This document shows positions 7,913 to 15,285 of a stretch of 64,000 nt of DNA, one piece after another; the stretch's first letter is position 1, and the number at the start of each line of letters is the position of its first letter. A program made the position numbers and the translations under genes. Under the pieces are notes generated by a model. That model was not told the origin of the DNA. It saw only the letters and a list, made by a program, of their open reading frames with translations, and did no database searches. Source of the DNA: Hydrogenophaga borbori (lineage in GTDB: Bacteria; Pseudomonadota; Gammaproteobacteria; Burkholderiales; Burkholderiaceae_C). Location: contig NZ_QVLS01000002.1 of assembly GCF_003417535.1 (NCBI RefSeq), positions 496,001-560,000 on the forward strand, read 5' to 3'.

Positions 7913-9853
7913 TCAACCCAGGCCGTTGAGCAGGCGGCGCGCTTCCTTCGGGGCCGACGAGCTGGTCCCTGCGAGCCGCACCGTGCTCCCGCTCAGGCTG
8001 CCCACGCCGCGCACGCCCCACAAGGCGGTGTTGCTGTCGCAGGCCGCCAGGGTTTCTGGCGTGATCTTCACGCCCGGGCGCTGCGCCCGGGCGGGGCCGG
8101 GGTCGGGCCGCTGCGGCGAGTAGCGCGCAAAACGCGCCAGCTCCTGCGCTCCACTGTCGGTCGCGCGCGTGCCGCCCACGCTGATCGTGTGCTGCCCCGT
8201 GGACAGGCTGTTGAACACGCCGCTGCGGCGGATGGCCGTGGGATTGCCGGGCTGGTCGACCCAGCCGTTCAGGTTGCCCTGGGTGTCGTAGTGCGCGTCT
8301 TCCAGGTAGGACTGCCGCGCGCCCGTGTTCACGCCCAGGGCCACGTCGTCGCGCTCCACGTAGGCGTCGAATACCACGGGGGTGCGTCCCCGGTTGCGCA
8401 GGGTCACCGTCCACACGCCGCAGGGCGCGAGCGGGTGCTCAGGGTCGTGGCTGGCCGTGCATTCCAGCACCAGCAGGGCACAGGTGCCCCGGCCCAGCGC
8501 GGTGCTCGACGGGTAGATCAGCGACCAGATGGGCAGGCCTTGCGCGTTGGCCCACATGCCCGACTGGCCCTGGGTGAGCGTCACCGCCTGATCCGGTCGG
8601 TCCGGTGGCGCGACCGACAGGCTCAGGCCTTCGGCGCCGTCGGGCAGCCAGATCTCCAGGAAGCTCTGCGTGTGGTCGTCGGGCTGCACGCGCCAGTGCA
8701 GCGCCTGCGATTCGCCGGGCGCCAGCGCGGCGTTGGCGTGCGTGCGGCTCTGGTAGCCGTTGCCCCCAGGCAGGGTGATGCGCAGGCGCCCGCCGAGCTT
8801 GTCCACCAGCTCGTCCATGGCCGCTTCGAGCAGCGAGCTGCCGTCGTGCGGCCCGGCCAGGGTGCCCCAGCTGACGTTGACCACGATGTCCGCGTCGGCC
8901 GCGCAACGCGAGACGATGTAGAGCAGGCCGTCGAGCACGCTCACGTTCATCGCGCCGCCCGAGGTATCGAGCACGTTGGCCCAGTCGAGCTGCACGGCGA
9001 CGATGGCGCTGCGGCTGGCGGCGTCGTTGAGGCCGGGGTCGAGCGGTCCGCCGGGCGCGGTGGCCAGGCCGGTGACGTGCGTGCCGTGGTTGACGGGGCG
9101 CGCCAGGTCCCAGAGCTGGAAGTACCGGTACACCGCGTCCTCGTCCACCTGGCCGTCGCGCGCGTACTCCGCCCTCACGCGGTCGATGGTCTCGCGGTCG
9201 AGCTCGTGGCCGTAGCCCAGGTCGGGCGGCCGGGGGCCGGCGCGGCGCGGGTCCAGCGGCACGCGGCGGTTGTCGGGCGAGCCGGGCCAGCGGCCGCCAT
9301 AGAAGTTGTCCTGCCGCCAGAAGTGGCGCACGCGCGTGCGGCCCCGGTGATCGAGGAAGGCCGCGTTGGCGATGGCCAGGCCGCCGTCGATGACGCCCAG
9401 CACCGGCCCGCGCACGCGCTGGCGCGGCGGTTGCGGGCGGCAATGGGGGGTGCAGAACTCGGTCAGGCCCAAGGGAAGCTGTTCGACCGGCAGGCCCAGC
9501 TCGAAGCGCTCGATGAGCGCGCGCAGAGCCGGGTCTTGGCGCCAGTGGCGGAAGAACTCGCGCGAGACGCGCGCGCTGCAGTGGCGCAGGCCCGGCACCA
9601 GCAGGTAAGCCAGGGGCACGCGCAGCCAGCGGGTGGCGGTGGCGTTCACCAGCTGGCGCACGTCAACGCCTTCGTGCAGGCCGATGACGATGGGCAGCCA
9701 CTTGAGTTTTTCCGGCTCGCGGCCATGGACGTGGTAGCCCATGAAACCGTCGGCCTCGGCCCAGGCCAGGTAGGGGTCCATGCCATCGATGGCGCCAGGG
9801 GCGGACCAATCGATTCCGGTGAACTCGCCCTTGGGCAGGGGCTTCCAACTCAT
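7913..9853 (-). CDS. Subtilisin-family (S8) serine protease without signal peptide
   Basis: 646 residues. The catalytic triad is visible: Asp156 in VLGVIDGG, His256 in NHGTHVTG and Ser631 in LAGTSSSAP. A candidate oxyanion Asn lies in LPGGNGYQS. Between Asn and Ser lies an insertion that looks like a beta-sandwich (WRVQPDDHTQSFLEIWLPDG to VWTVTLRNRGRTPVVFDAYVE). The catalytic serine is only 15 residues from the C-terminus. A 150-residue N-terminal region of unknown fold precedes the protease domain, and no export signal is seen, so the enzyme is likely cytoplasmic or secreted by an unusual route. Its ATG overlaps the stop of a 22-codon micro-ORF (9850-9918), giving translational coupling to the upstream PAP2-type gene. 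Confidence 0.85.
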   Translation of the reverse strand: MSWKPLPKGEFTGIDWSAPGAIDGMDPYLAWAEADGFMGYHVHGREPEKLKWLPIVIGLHEGVDVRQLVNATATRWLRVPLAYLLVPGLRHCSARVSREFFRHWRQDPALRALIERFELGLPVEQLPLGLTEFCTPHCRPQPPRQRVRGPVLGVIDGGLAIANAAFLDHRGRTRVRHFWRQDNFYGGRWPGSPDNRRVPLDPRRAGPRPPDLGYGHELDRETIDRVRAEYARDGQVDEDAVYRYFQLWDLARPVNHGTHVTGLATAPGGPLDPGLNDAASRSAIVAVQLDWANVLDTSGGAMNVSVLDGLLYIVSRCAADADIVVNVSWGTLAGPHDGSSLLEAAMDELVDKLGGRLRITLPGGNGYQSRTHANAALAPGESQALHWRVQPDDHTQSFLEIWLPDGAEGLSLSVAPPDRPDQAVTLTQGQSGMWANAQGLPIWSLIYPSSTALGRGTCALLVLECTASHDPEHPLAPCGVWTVTLRNRGRTPVVFDAYVERDDVALGVNTGARQSYLEDAHYDTQGNLNGWVDQPGNPTAIRRSGVFNSLSTGQHTISVGGTRATDSGAQELARFARYSPQRPDPGPARAQRPGVKITPETLAACDSNTALWGVRGVGSLSGSTVRLAGTSSSAPKEARRLLNGLG

Positions 9854-9918
9854 GGCAGCGCCTCCGCGCCAGGCGCTGCGGCGCGAGGAGCGCCTTCGGG
9901 CAGCCGTGCGGCGTTCAT
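9850..9918 (-). CDS. 22-codon coupling micro-ORF encoded by a repeat element
   Basis: Between the PAP2-type gene and the subtilase gene is a 22-codon frame beginning MNAARLPEGAPRAAA. Its ATG (9916-9918) overlaps the PAP2 stop as ATGA, and its own TGA (9850-9852) overlaps the subtilase ATG, again as ATGA. Most of it is the same element found at the start of the feruloyl-CoA-synthetase-like gene (60122-60164), where the encoded peptide is MSATRPPEGARAAAR. The likely role is to carry ribosomes across the junction; a functional peptide is possible but unsupported. Confidence 0.5.
   Translation of the reverse strand: MNAARLPEGAPRAAAPGAEALP
9873..9918 (-). repeat. Interspersed repeat, copy A (start-codon-associated element)
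   Basis: A 46-bp stretch with core GCGCTGCGGCGCGAG and CGCCTTCGGGC that ends exactly at an ATG on the minus strand. A second copy with one 3-base gap and about four mismatches lies at 60122-60164 and also ends at an ATG. Both copies sit immediately after an ATGA stop/start overlap. Confidence 0.6.
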
Positions 9919-10988
9919 GGCCATTCCTTCACGGCTTCCTGCCACAGCCAGGCCAGCAGCGGCGCCTCGCCCACGGCGCGGGCGCGCGGGTCGCGGGTGT
10001 AGGGGTAGCCGCTGGCGTGGTCCATGGGGTCGTTCAGGCTGAAGTCCTTGGGCGCGCCGTCGGGCTCGTGGAACAGCGCGGAGTTGAAGCCGCGCGCGTG
10101 CACCTTGCCGCTGGTGGCGCGCGCCACGATGAACTCGGCCAGCGCGGTGCCCAGCAGGCGGCCGGCGGCGCTGTCCACCGGGTAGTGCACGCCGGCCACG
10201 GTGCGGTTGACGGCGATGCGCGCGGCCAGGCGCTGCAGCTGCTCGCGGCTTTCCTGGCCATTGCCGGGGTGGCGGGCGGTGGCGGGCATGCCGGCGTCCA
10301 GCAGGGCCTGCAGCAGGTTCGCGGCCAGGAAGGCCTCGGTGGCGTGTCCGCTGGGCCAGGCGCCGTGCCCCGGGGTGGGGATCATGGGTTGGATCTGCGG
10401 CGAGAACTCCACCGGGCGGGTGGTGGAGAACATGAACTTGAAGCGCTGGATGACGCTGGACGTGAGGTTCAAACCGACCTCCAGCAACTGCAGCGTGTAC
10501 TTGTGCCGGTGCGCGGTGAGGCCCACGACCGAGCCCCAGAACGGGATGGGATAGCCCATCTGCTCGGTGATCTCCAGCGAGCGGTCGCTGCGCAGGTCGG
10601 CGTAGGCGGCGACGAGCGAGAGCTGCTTCTTCAGCAGGGCTTCGTCCGGCCCTTTGAGCGTCACCAGCGGCTGCGGGCGGCCCTGGCGGGCGTATGTCAG
10701 TTCGGCGCGGTACTGGCGCGCATTCGTATCGAAGCTCAAGCCCTCCATGAGCTCCGAGCCGATGGCTTGCACGCGTGGGCCGTTGTCCCAGCGCTTGAGG
10801 TTGGCCGGGTCGTTGAACGCCGGCCATTTGATGCGCAGCACCGGGCCTTCGTAGGGGCCGACGATGGCGGCGCGCGAGAGGGTGAGGGCGTCGGCGGACG
10901 CCAGGGCGCCTGGGGCGTTGCCCCCGAAGCCGCCGCTGAACCCGCCGCTGAACCCTCCGCTAAAGCCGCCGCTGAATCCTCCACTCAT
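9915..10988 (-). CDS. PAP2 / vanadium-haloperoxidase-fold enzyme with SGGF-repeat N-terminus
   Basis: 357 residues. All three motifs of the acid phosphatase/vanadium haloperoxidase superfamily are present: Lys184-x6-Arg191-Pro (KFMFSTTRP), PSGH at 212-215, and Arg262-x5-His268-x3-Asp272 (NRTVAGVHYPVD). The helical spacing before the first motif recalls vanadium-dependent haloperoxidases more than lipid phosphatases, and there are no clear membrane helices. The first 21 residues are a five-fold SGGF repeat encoded by 12-bp tandem units. The start ATG at 10988 has a strong GGAAGGAG ribosome site. It lies 21 bases after the cyclase gene and is coupled to the micro-ORF and subtilase downstream. 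Whether it is a haloperoxidase or a phosphatase is undecided. Confidence 0.8.
   Translation of the reverse strand: MSGGFSGGFSGGFSGGFSGGFGGNAPGALASADALTLSRAAIVGPYEGPVLRIKWPAFNDPANLKRWDNGPRVQAIGSELMEGLSFDTNARQYRAELTYARQGRPQPLVTLKGPDEALLKKQLSLVAAYADLRSDRSLEITEQMGYPIPFWGSVVGLTAHRHKYTLQLLEVGLNLTSSVIQRFKFMFSTTRPVEFSPQIQPMIPTPGHGAWPSGHATEAFLAANLLQALLDAGMPATARHPGNGQESREQLQRLAARIAVNRTVAGVHYPVDSAAGRLLGTALAEFIVARATSGKVHARGFNSALFHEPDGAPKDFSLNDPMDHASGYPYTRDPRARAVGEAPLLAWLWQEAVKEWP
10925..10985 (-). repeat. 12-bp tandem repeat encoding (SGGF)n
   Basis: Five consecutive 12-bp units, consensus on the plus strand CCGCCGCTGAAC, encode a repeated Ser-Gly-Gly-Phe at the N-terminus of the PAP2-type protein. The units differ at silent positions, so the amino-acid repeat has been kept despite drift. 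Confidence 0.75.
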
Positions 10989-11009
10989 TGCTTCTCTCCT
11001 TCCTGCTGG

Positions 11010-12830
11010 TTAATTGAGGCCTAAGGCTGACAAAACTTTTGCCGTGCGCTGACGAGTCGGGCTCACAGTTCCCGTCTGCAGATACGTGGCCAGCGTGAGC
11101 GACGGCTGAAGCTGTTTGACCAGCCCGAACATCTCGCGCGCCCGCTCGATCTGGCCCAATTCGTAGTGCGCGGTCATCAGCGTACGAATGGTCGGCAGGT
11201 GGTATCTGTTCTTCTTCAGCGAGCGTTCGCCATGCTGGATGGACTTCTCCAGCTCTCCCGCGCCCAGGTGGCTGGCGGCCAGCATCATTTCGAAGTAGTA
11301 GCGCTGTGGGTCCAGTGGAGACAACTCCAACGCCCGGGAGGCCTCGGGAATGGCATCCGCCGTATTGCCCCACATCGTTGACCAGACGCACCGGTACAGC
11401 CAGGCCATGGGGTCGTTGGGATTGGCGTCTGTGGCGGAGAAGAGCAATCGCTGGGATTCGCCTATGTTTTCGCCCAGGTGACACAGCGCGTGGCCCTTGA
11501 TGGCCATGGCCAGCGAGCTGTGCGGTTCCAGATCGAGTGCGCGGTCGGCCACGCTGACCGCCTCGCGAAAGGCATGGGCGGGCTCCGCCGTCAGGCCCTG
11601 CACCACCTGCATGATGTGCCACTTGGACAGCCAGGCCCAGGGCGTGGCCACGCGCTTGTGGCGGTCCACCACGGCCTCCAGCAACTGCTGGCTGCGCTGC
11701 AGGTCGCGCGGCGTGGAGCGGTGCATCAGCGTGATGCCGCCCAGCATCAGCGCGTTGCTGTCGAGCTGCGGCACCGGCAGCACCAGGGTGCGCTGCACCA
11801 TGTGGTGCAGCAAGGCCTCGGAGCAGGCCTCACTCAGCTGGTGGATCAGTTGGCTCTCGGTCTGCAGCAGGTCCATCACCTCGCCGGCCAGGCGATCGGC
11901 CCAGACCACCTCGCCGCGGCGGTTGTCGCAGAGCTCGGCGTTGATCACCACCTTGTCGCCGTAGCTCACGTAGCTGCCGCTGAGCGTGTACGCCGCCTCC
12001 AGGCGCTGGCCGACCTCGGTCGCGCTGGCCTGGCGGCCGCGGAAGGCGCTGGTGGACAGGCGCGAGATGACGCGCAGGTCGGGGCTGCGCGAGAGCTGGG
12101 TGATCACGCCGTCGGCCAGCAGGTCGCCGATGACGAACTGTTCCTGCGAATGGCTGCGCGTCTCGAAGGGCACCACGGCGATGCTGGGACGGAAGTCGCT
12201 GGTGGCGGCCTCGGGCGCGGGCATGCGCGGCACCGCGCCCTGGGCGGACACGGGCGTCACCGTCCAGGTGCGCACCGGCTCGGGCCAGTGCTTGAGGTAG
12301 CTCTCGCCGCGGTCCTGCACGTCGGCGTCGATGCCGACCACGATGGCGTCGTACACGCTGGCGGTGACCACGGTCTCGCCGGGCATGGCCAGGTCGGCCA
12401 CACGCGCCGCCAGGTTCACGCCCTGGCCGTAGATGTCGTTGTCGTCGATGTAGAGCTGGGTGGCGTTGAGGCCGGCGCGCAGGTGCAGCTGCTGGGCCGC
12501 CGGCAGGTTCCGGTTGGTGTTGTCGAAATGGCGGTGCAGCGCCATCGCGGCGCGCACGGCCTGGGCCGGGTGCTCGAACTCCGCCAGCAGGCCGTCGCCC
12601 AGGCTCTTGACCAGGCGGCCCCCATGCGCGGGGAACACCTCGGTGGTGGCGTGGTGCACGAAGCCGCGCCACATCCGCACCACCTGCTCCTCGTTTTGCG
12701 CCATCAGCCGCACCGATTCCACCAGGTCGATGACGAGCACCGTCTTGTGTTGCACCGGCGGCAGCTCGACGGCCTGGCCATGGGCTGGCGAGGCAGGCTC
12801 GGGGGAGGAGGGCGCGGGTGAGGGGACCAT
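11010..12830 (-). CDS. Class III adenylate cyclase with TolB-like and TPR regions
   Basis: 606 residues from the ATG at 12830 (the frame also has a TTG at 12866). The N-terminal catalytic domain (about 28-200) has metal-binding Asp35 (VLVIDLVES) and Asp79 (SLGDGLLAEF), and the transition-state Asn139/Arg143 (GVNLAARV). The purine-specifying pair is Lys75 and Asp132 (DIYG), the adenylate-type combination. A TolB-like segment follows (PSIAVVPFETRSHSQEQFVIGDLLADGVITQLSR), then TPR-like helices to the C-terminus. This is the domain order of soluble rhizobial/burkholderial cyclases. It is first in an operon with the PAP2-type and subtilase genes. The input signal is unknown; the TPR part may bind a partner protein. 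Confidence 0.85.
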   Translation of the reverse strand: MVPSPAPSSPEPASPAHGQAVELPPVQHKTVLVIDLVESVRLMAQNEEQVVRMWRGFVHHATTEVFPAHGGRLVKSLGDGLLAEFEHPAQAVRAAMALHRHFDNTNRNLPAAQQLHLRAGLNATQLYIDDNDIYGQGVNLAARVADLAMPGETVVTASVYDAIVVGIDADVQDRGESYLKHWPEPVRTWTVTPVSAQGAVPRMPAPEAATSDFRPSIAVVPFETRSHSQEQFVIGDLLADGVITQLSRSPDLRVISRLSTSAFRGRQASATEVGQRLEAAYTLSGSYVSYGDKVVINAELCDNRRGEVVWADRLAGEVMDLLQTESQLIHQLSEACSEALLHHMVQRTLVLPVPQLDSNALMLGGITLMHRSTPRDLQRSQQLLEAVVDRHKRVATPWAWLSKWHIMQVVQGLTAEPAHAFREAVSVADRALDLEPHSSLAMAIKGHALCHLGENIGESQRLLFSATDANPNDPMAWLYRCVWSTMWGNTADAIPEASRALELSPLDPQRYYFEMMLAASHLGAGELEKSIQHGERSLKKNRYHLPTIRTLMTAHYELGQIERAREMFGLVKQLQPSLTLATYLQTGTVSPTRQRTAKVLSALGLN

Positions 12831-12910
12831 GCAAGCGGATGTGACAAACAATTCAGTTTCGCACAATCGAATTCGTGCGATGGAGCCAATGCCCGATGAA
12901 CGAGCAGAAA

Positions 12911-12941
12911 CGACAAAGCCGACGGGACGTCGGCTTTGTCG
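12911..12941 (-). terminator. Intrinsic terminator of the SWIB gene
   Basis: A perfect 14-bp stem (CGACAAAGCCGACG) with a 3-base loop, followed on the minus strand by TTTCT, stands 32 bases beyond the stop of the SWIB gene and upstream of the cyclase start. Strength and position make it a convincing Rho-independent terminator separating the two same-strand genes. Confidence 0.85.
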
Positions 12942-12973
12942 GGTTCACCGCCGTGCTACGGGCGGCAGGGGGA

Positions 12974-13426
12974 TCACTTGAGGTGATCGTTGACCAGCTT
13001 GGTCATCTCGAACATGGAGGCCTGGGCCTTCTTGAAGATCTCCTTCAGCTTGGCGTCGGCGTTGATCATGCGCTTGTTCACCGAGTCCTGGAGCTTGTTC
13101 TTCTTGATGTAGTCCCAGACCTTCTTGGTCACTTCGGTGCGCGGCAGCGGGTTGGCGCCCACGATGGCGGCCAGGGCGGCGCTGGGGGTCAGGGCTTTCA
13201 TGAAGGCGGCGTTGGGGGTGCGCTTCTTGGCGGGAGCCTTCTTCGCCGGGGCCTTCTTGGCAGGAGCGGCCTTCTTCGCCGGAGCGGCTTTCTTGGCCGG
13301 GGCGGCCTTCTTCGCCGGGGCGGCTTTCTTGGCCGGAGCGGCCTTCTTCGCCGGGGCGGCTTTCTTGGCCGGAGCGGCCTTCTTCGCCGGTGCCTTCTTC
13401 GCGGCGGCTTTCTTCGCAGTTGCCAT
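12974..13426 (-). CDS. SWIB/MDM2-domain protein with histone-H1-like lysine/alanine tail
   Basis: 150 residues from the ATG at 13426 (AAGGA ribosome site upstream); a longer frame begins at 13480 but lacks support. Residues 1-70 are a low-complexity basic tail of about ten AAPAKK-type units like eukaryotic and chlamydial histone H1. Residues 73-150 form a SWIB domain (AFMKALTPSAALAAIVGANPLPRTEVTKKVWDYIKKNKLQD). The tail should bind DNA non-specifically; the SWIB domain is a protein-interaction fold used in chromatin remodelling in eukaryotes. In bacteria such proteins are thought to be nucleoid-associated. The gene stands alone and has its own terminator, which suggests strong independent expression. 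Confidence 0.88.
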   Translation of the reverse strand: MATAKKAAAKKAPAKKAAPAKKAAPAKKAAPAKKAAPAKKAAPAKKAAPAKKAAPAKKAPAKKAPAKKRTPNAAFMKALTPSAALAAIVGANPLPRTEVTKKVWDYIKKNKLQDSVNKRMINADAKLKEIFKKAQASMFEMTKLVNDHLK

Positions 13427-13701
13427 GGTGGATGTCCTTCTAGAAGTTGATGTGTTCGCTTGCGGAAAACGCGCTCTCACACAAGCGACATGATGCTAAT
13501 GGAGTTGCACGCGGCTTCCAAGGAGGAAGACGCGGTTTTGCGAGGGGTGTCCAGGGGGAAACCGCGCTTTTTGGCGCGGAAAACAACACTCCTCGGGGTG
13601 TGCGGCCCGTGGGCCGTTCCTGCGGGGGCACCCGGGCGCGCGCCGGGCGGGTTTGTCTCGACAATGCGCGCGAGTCGAAACCCCTCTCTGCGGAGCCCGC
13701 C

Positions 13702-14199
13702 ATGAACACGCCTTCCCCCGCCACCTGCGATCTTTGCGACGCGCACAAGTCGGACGACAGCGGTGCCTTTCGGGTGCTGCCGCCGGTGTGGCGGCACTTT
13801 GGTGCGCGCCGCCGCTTCCACGGGCCGGTGAGCACGGTGCAGTGCTTCGAGGACAACTCGCGGGTGAAGGAGGCGGTGGAAAGCGCGGGCGAGGGGCGGG
13901 TGCTGGTGGTGGACGGCGGCGGCTCGCTGCGCCGTGCGCTGCTGGGCGGCAACCTCGGCGCGGCGGCGGCGCGCAATGGCTGGGCGGGGGTGGTGATCGA
14001 CGGCTGCGTGCGCGACGTGGCCGAGCTGGCCGGCAGCGAGGTGGGCATCTGCGCGCTGGCGCCGGTGCCGCTGCCGACGCAGCGGCGGGGCGAGGGGCAA
14101 CGCGACGTCGCCGTGCGCGTGCAGGGCGTGTGGGTGCGCCCGGGGGACTGGCTCTACGCGGACGAGGACGGGATCGTGGTGGCCGCGACCGCGCTTTAA
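13702..14199 (+). CDS. RraA-like protein (4-hydroxy-4-methyl-2-oxoglutarate aldolase / RNase E regulator family)
   Basis: 165 residues from an ATG preceded by GGAG; the frame is open upstream but has no better start. The protein shows the RraA/HMG-aldolase signature GGNLGAAAARNGWAGVVIDGCVRDVAEL (about 75-105), whose Arg-Asp pair binds substrate and metal in the aldolases. N-terminal TCDLCDAH replaces the usual SA(D/N)..CD pattern. The family includes class II pyruvate aldolases and inhibitors of RNase E. In beta-proteobacteria both names are used for this length; the sequence alone does not separate them. It overlaps tail-to-tail with the TSUP gene. Confidence 0.85.
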   Translation: MNTPSPATCDLCDAHKSDDSGAFRVLPPVWRHFGARRRFHGPVSTVQCFEDNSRVKEAVESAGEGRVLVVDGGGSLRRALLGGNLGAAAARNGWAGVVIDGCVRDVAELAGSEVGICALAPVPLPTQRRGEGQRDVAVRVQGVWVRPGDWLYADEDGIVVAATAL

Positions 14200-15011
14200 G
14201 CGGCCAGGCCCTTCCAGAGCATGTACGCCGCGAGCGCGTACAGGATGCCCGCGAACACCCGCCGCAGCGTGGCGATGGGCAGCGCGTGCGCCGCGCGCAC
14301 GCCCAGCGGCGCCATCAGCACGCTGGCACTGGCGATGACCACCAGGGCTGGCACGTAGATGTAGCCCACCGAGCCGGCTGGCAGCCCGCTCACGCCCTGG
14401 CCCGAGACCACGTAGCCCAGCGCGTTGGCCAGCGCGATTGGAAAGCCCAGCGCGGCGCTCGTGGCCACCGCGTTGTGGATGGGCACGTTGCACCAGGTCA
14501 TGAAGGGCACCGAGACGAAGCCACCGCCCGCGCCCACCAGGCCGGACAGAAAACCGATGACGCCGCCCGCACCCAGCTGGCCGGCCGTGCCCGGCATGGT
14601 GCGCGTCGGCTGGGGCTTGCGGTCCAGCAGCATCTGTGTGGCCGAGAAGCCCACGAAGAGCGAGAAGAACAGCGCCAGCCAGGAGCCCTTGAGCAGCGCG
14701 AACACGCCCAGGCTGGCGAGCGCCGCGCCCAGCACGATGCCCGGTGCCAGCCGCTTCACGATGTCCCATCGCACGGCGCCGCGCTTGTGGTGTGCGCGCA
14801 CGCTGGAGATGCTGGTGAAGATGATGGTCGCCATCGAGGTGGCGATGGCCATCTTGACGGCCAGGTCGGGCGCGACGCCGCGGCCGTTGAGGATGAGGGT
14901 GATGAACGGGACCATCAGCATTCCGCCGCCGATGCCGAGCAGGCCCGCGAGGAATCCGGTTCCCACGCCGAGCAGCGCGAGCTCGGCGATCAACAGGGGT
15001 TCAAGTGGCAT
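14196..15011 (-). CDS. TSUP (TauE/SafE) family permease
   Basis: 271 residues with eight hydrophobic helices and the duplicated family pattern GxxxGxxxGLLGIGGGMLMVPF (N-terminal half) and GFLSGLVGAGGGFVSVPFM (C-terminal half). TSUP members export or import sulfite, sulfonates or sulfoacetate in the inner membrane. The substrate is not predictable here because no sulfur-metabolism gene is adjacent. Its stop overlaps the RraA-like stop, and the 6S RNA gene ends only a few bases upstream of its ATG (15009-15011), so it may be transcribed partly by read-through from zapA-ssrS. Confidence 0.88.
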   Translation of the reverse strand: MPLEPLLIAELALLGVGTGFLAGLLGIGGGMLMVPFITLILNGRGVAPDLAVKMAIATSMATIIFTSISSVRAHHKRGAVRWDIVKRLAPGIVLGAALASLGVFALLKGSWLALFFSLFVGFSATQMLLDRKPQPTRTMPGTAGQLGAGGVIGFLSGLVGAGGGFVSVPFMTWCNVPIHNAVATSAALGFPIALANALGYVVSGQGVSGLPAGSVGYIYVPALVVIASASVLMAPLGVRAAHALPIATLRRVFAGILYALAAYMLWKGLAA

Positions 15012-15013
15012 GA

Positions 15014-15190
15014 AAAGGTGTCTGCAAGTGAGCGCCGGGTCGTTGGCCTGAACCGGGGTTCAGGTGGGCAAGGGCAGCGCGGCGTCGGGTTCGTCTGACG
15101 CGAGACGCTCGCACCAGCCGCGCAATGTACCAAGCCCGGGCTCAATGAGCATTGGTTCAAGGACATGAGAACCCGGCACACACTGCAGAC
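15014..15190 (-). ncRNA. ssrS: 6S RNA
   Basis: The minus strand downstream of zapA has the features of 6S RNA, the global RNA polymerase sigma-70 holoenzyme inhibitor. The ends pair: GTCTGCA (15190-15184) with TGCAGAC (15026-15020), and GCCGGGT with ACCCGGC further in. Segment CGCGGCTGGTGCGAGCG resembles E. coli 6S (CGCGGTTGGTGAGCATG), and CACCTGAACCCCGGTTCAGG mirrors the E. coli CCTTGAACCAAGGGTTCAAGG hairpin. The 3' end runs into TTTT. The location directly after zapA is the conserved proteobacterial position. Length about 177 nt is normal. End coordinates are inferred from pairing. Confidence 0.85.
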
Positions 15191-15197
15191 GGGGTTG

Positions 15198-15203
15198 ATT
15201 CTA
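15198..15203 (-). promoter_or_regulatory. Candidate -10 element of the 6S RNA gene
   Basis: TAGAAT on the minus strand, seven bases before the predicted 5' end of 6S RNA at 15190, is a close match to TATAAT. No clear -35 hexamer is seen at 17 bp, so promoter identity rests on this element and its distance. Confidence 0.45.
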
Positions 15204-15285
15204 GAAGCACCGGGAAAGCCCTGCGGACCATCGGTCGGTGTGGCCGCGCGCGCTGATGGGCGGCGGCCGTTTCAAGCGGCTCTCG

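Noticed and set aside
8189..10042. 617-codon plus-strand frame opposite the subtilase
   Set aside because: Composition is His/Val/Gln/Ala rich with no domain; the minus strand holds an intact catalytic triad.
7913..12830. Idea that the cyclase operon is a Pycsar or CBASS anti-phage system
   Set aside because: The cyclase has the adenylate-type purine residues and a TolB/TPR tail typical of soluble bacterial adenylate cyclases, and no recognised cyclic-nucleotide effector domain is fused to the partners.
12830..12866. TTG at 12866 as the cyclase start
   Set aside because: No ribosome site, and the added residues lie outside the conserved domain; the ATG at 12830 is sufficient.
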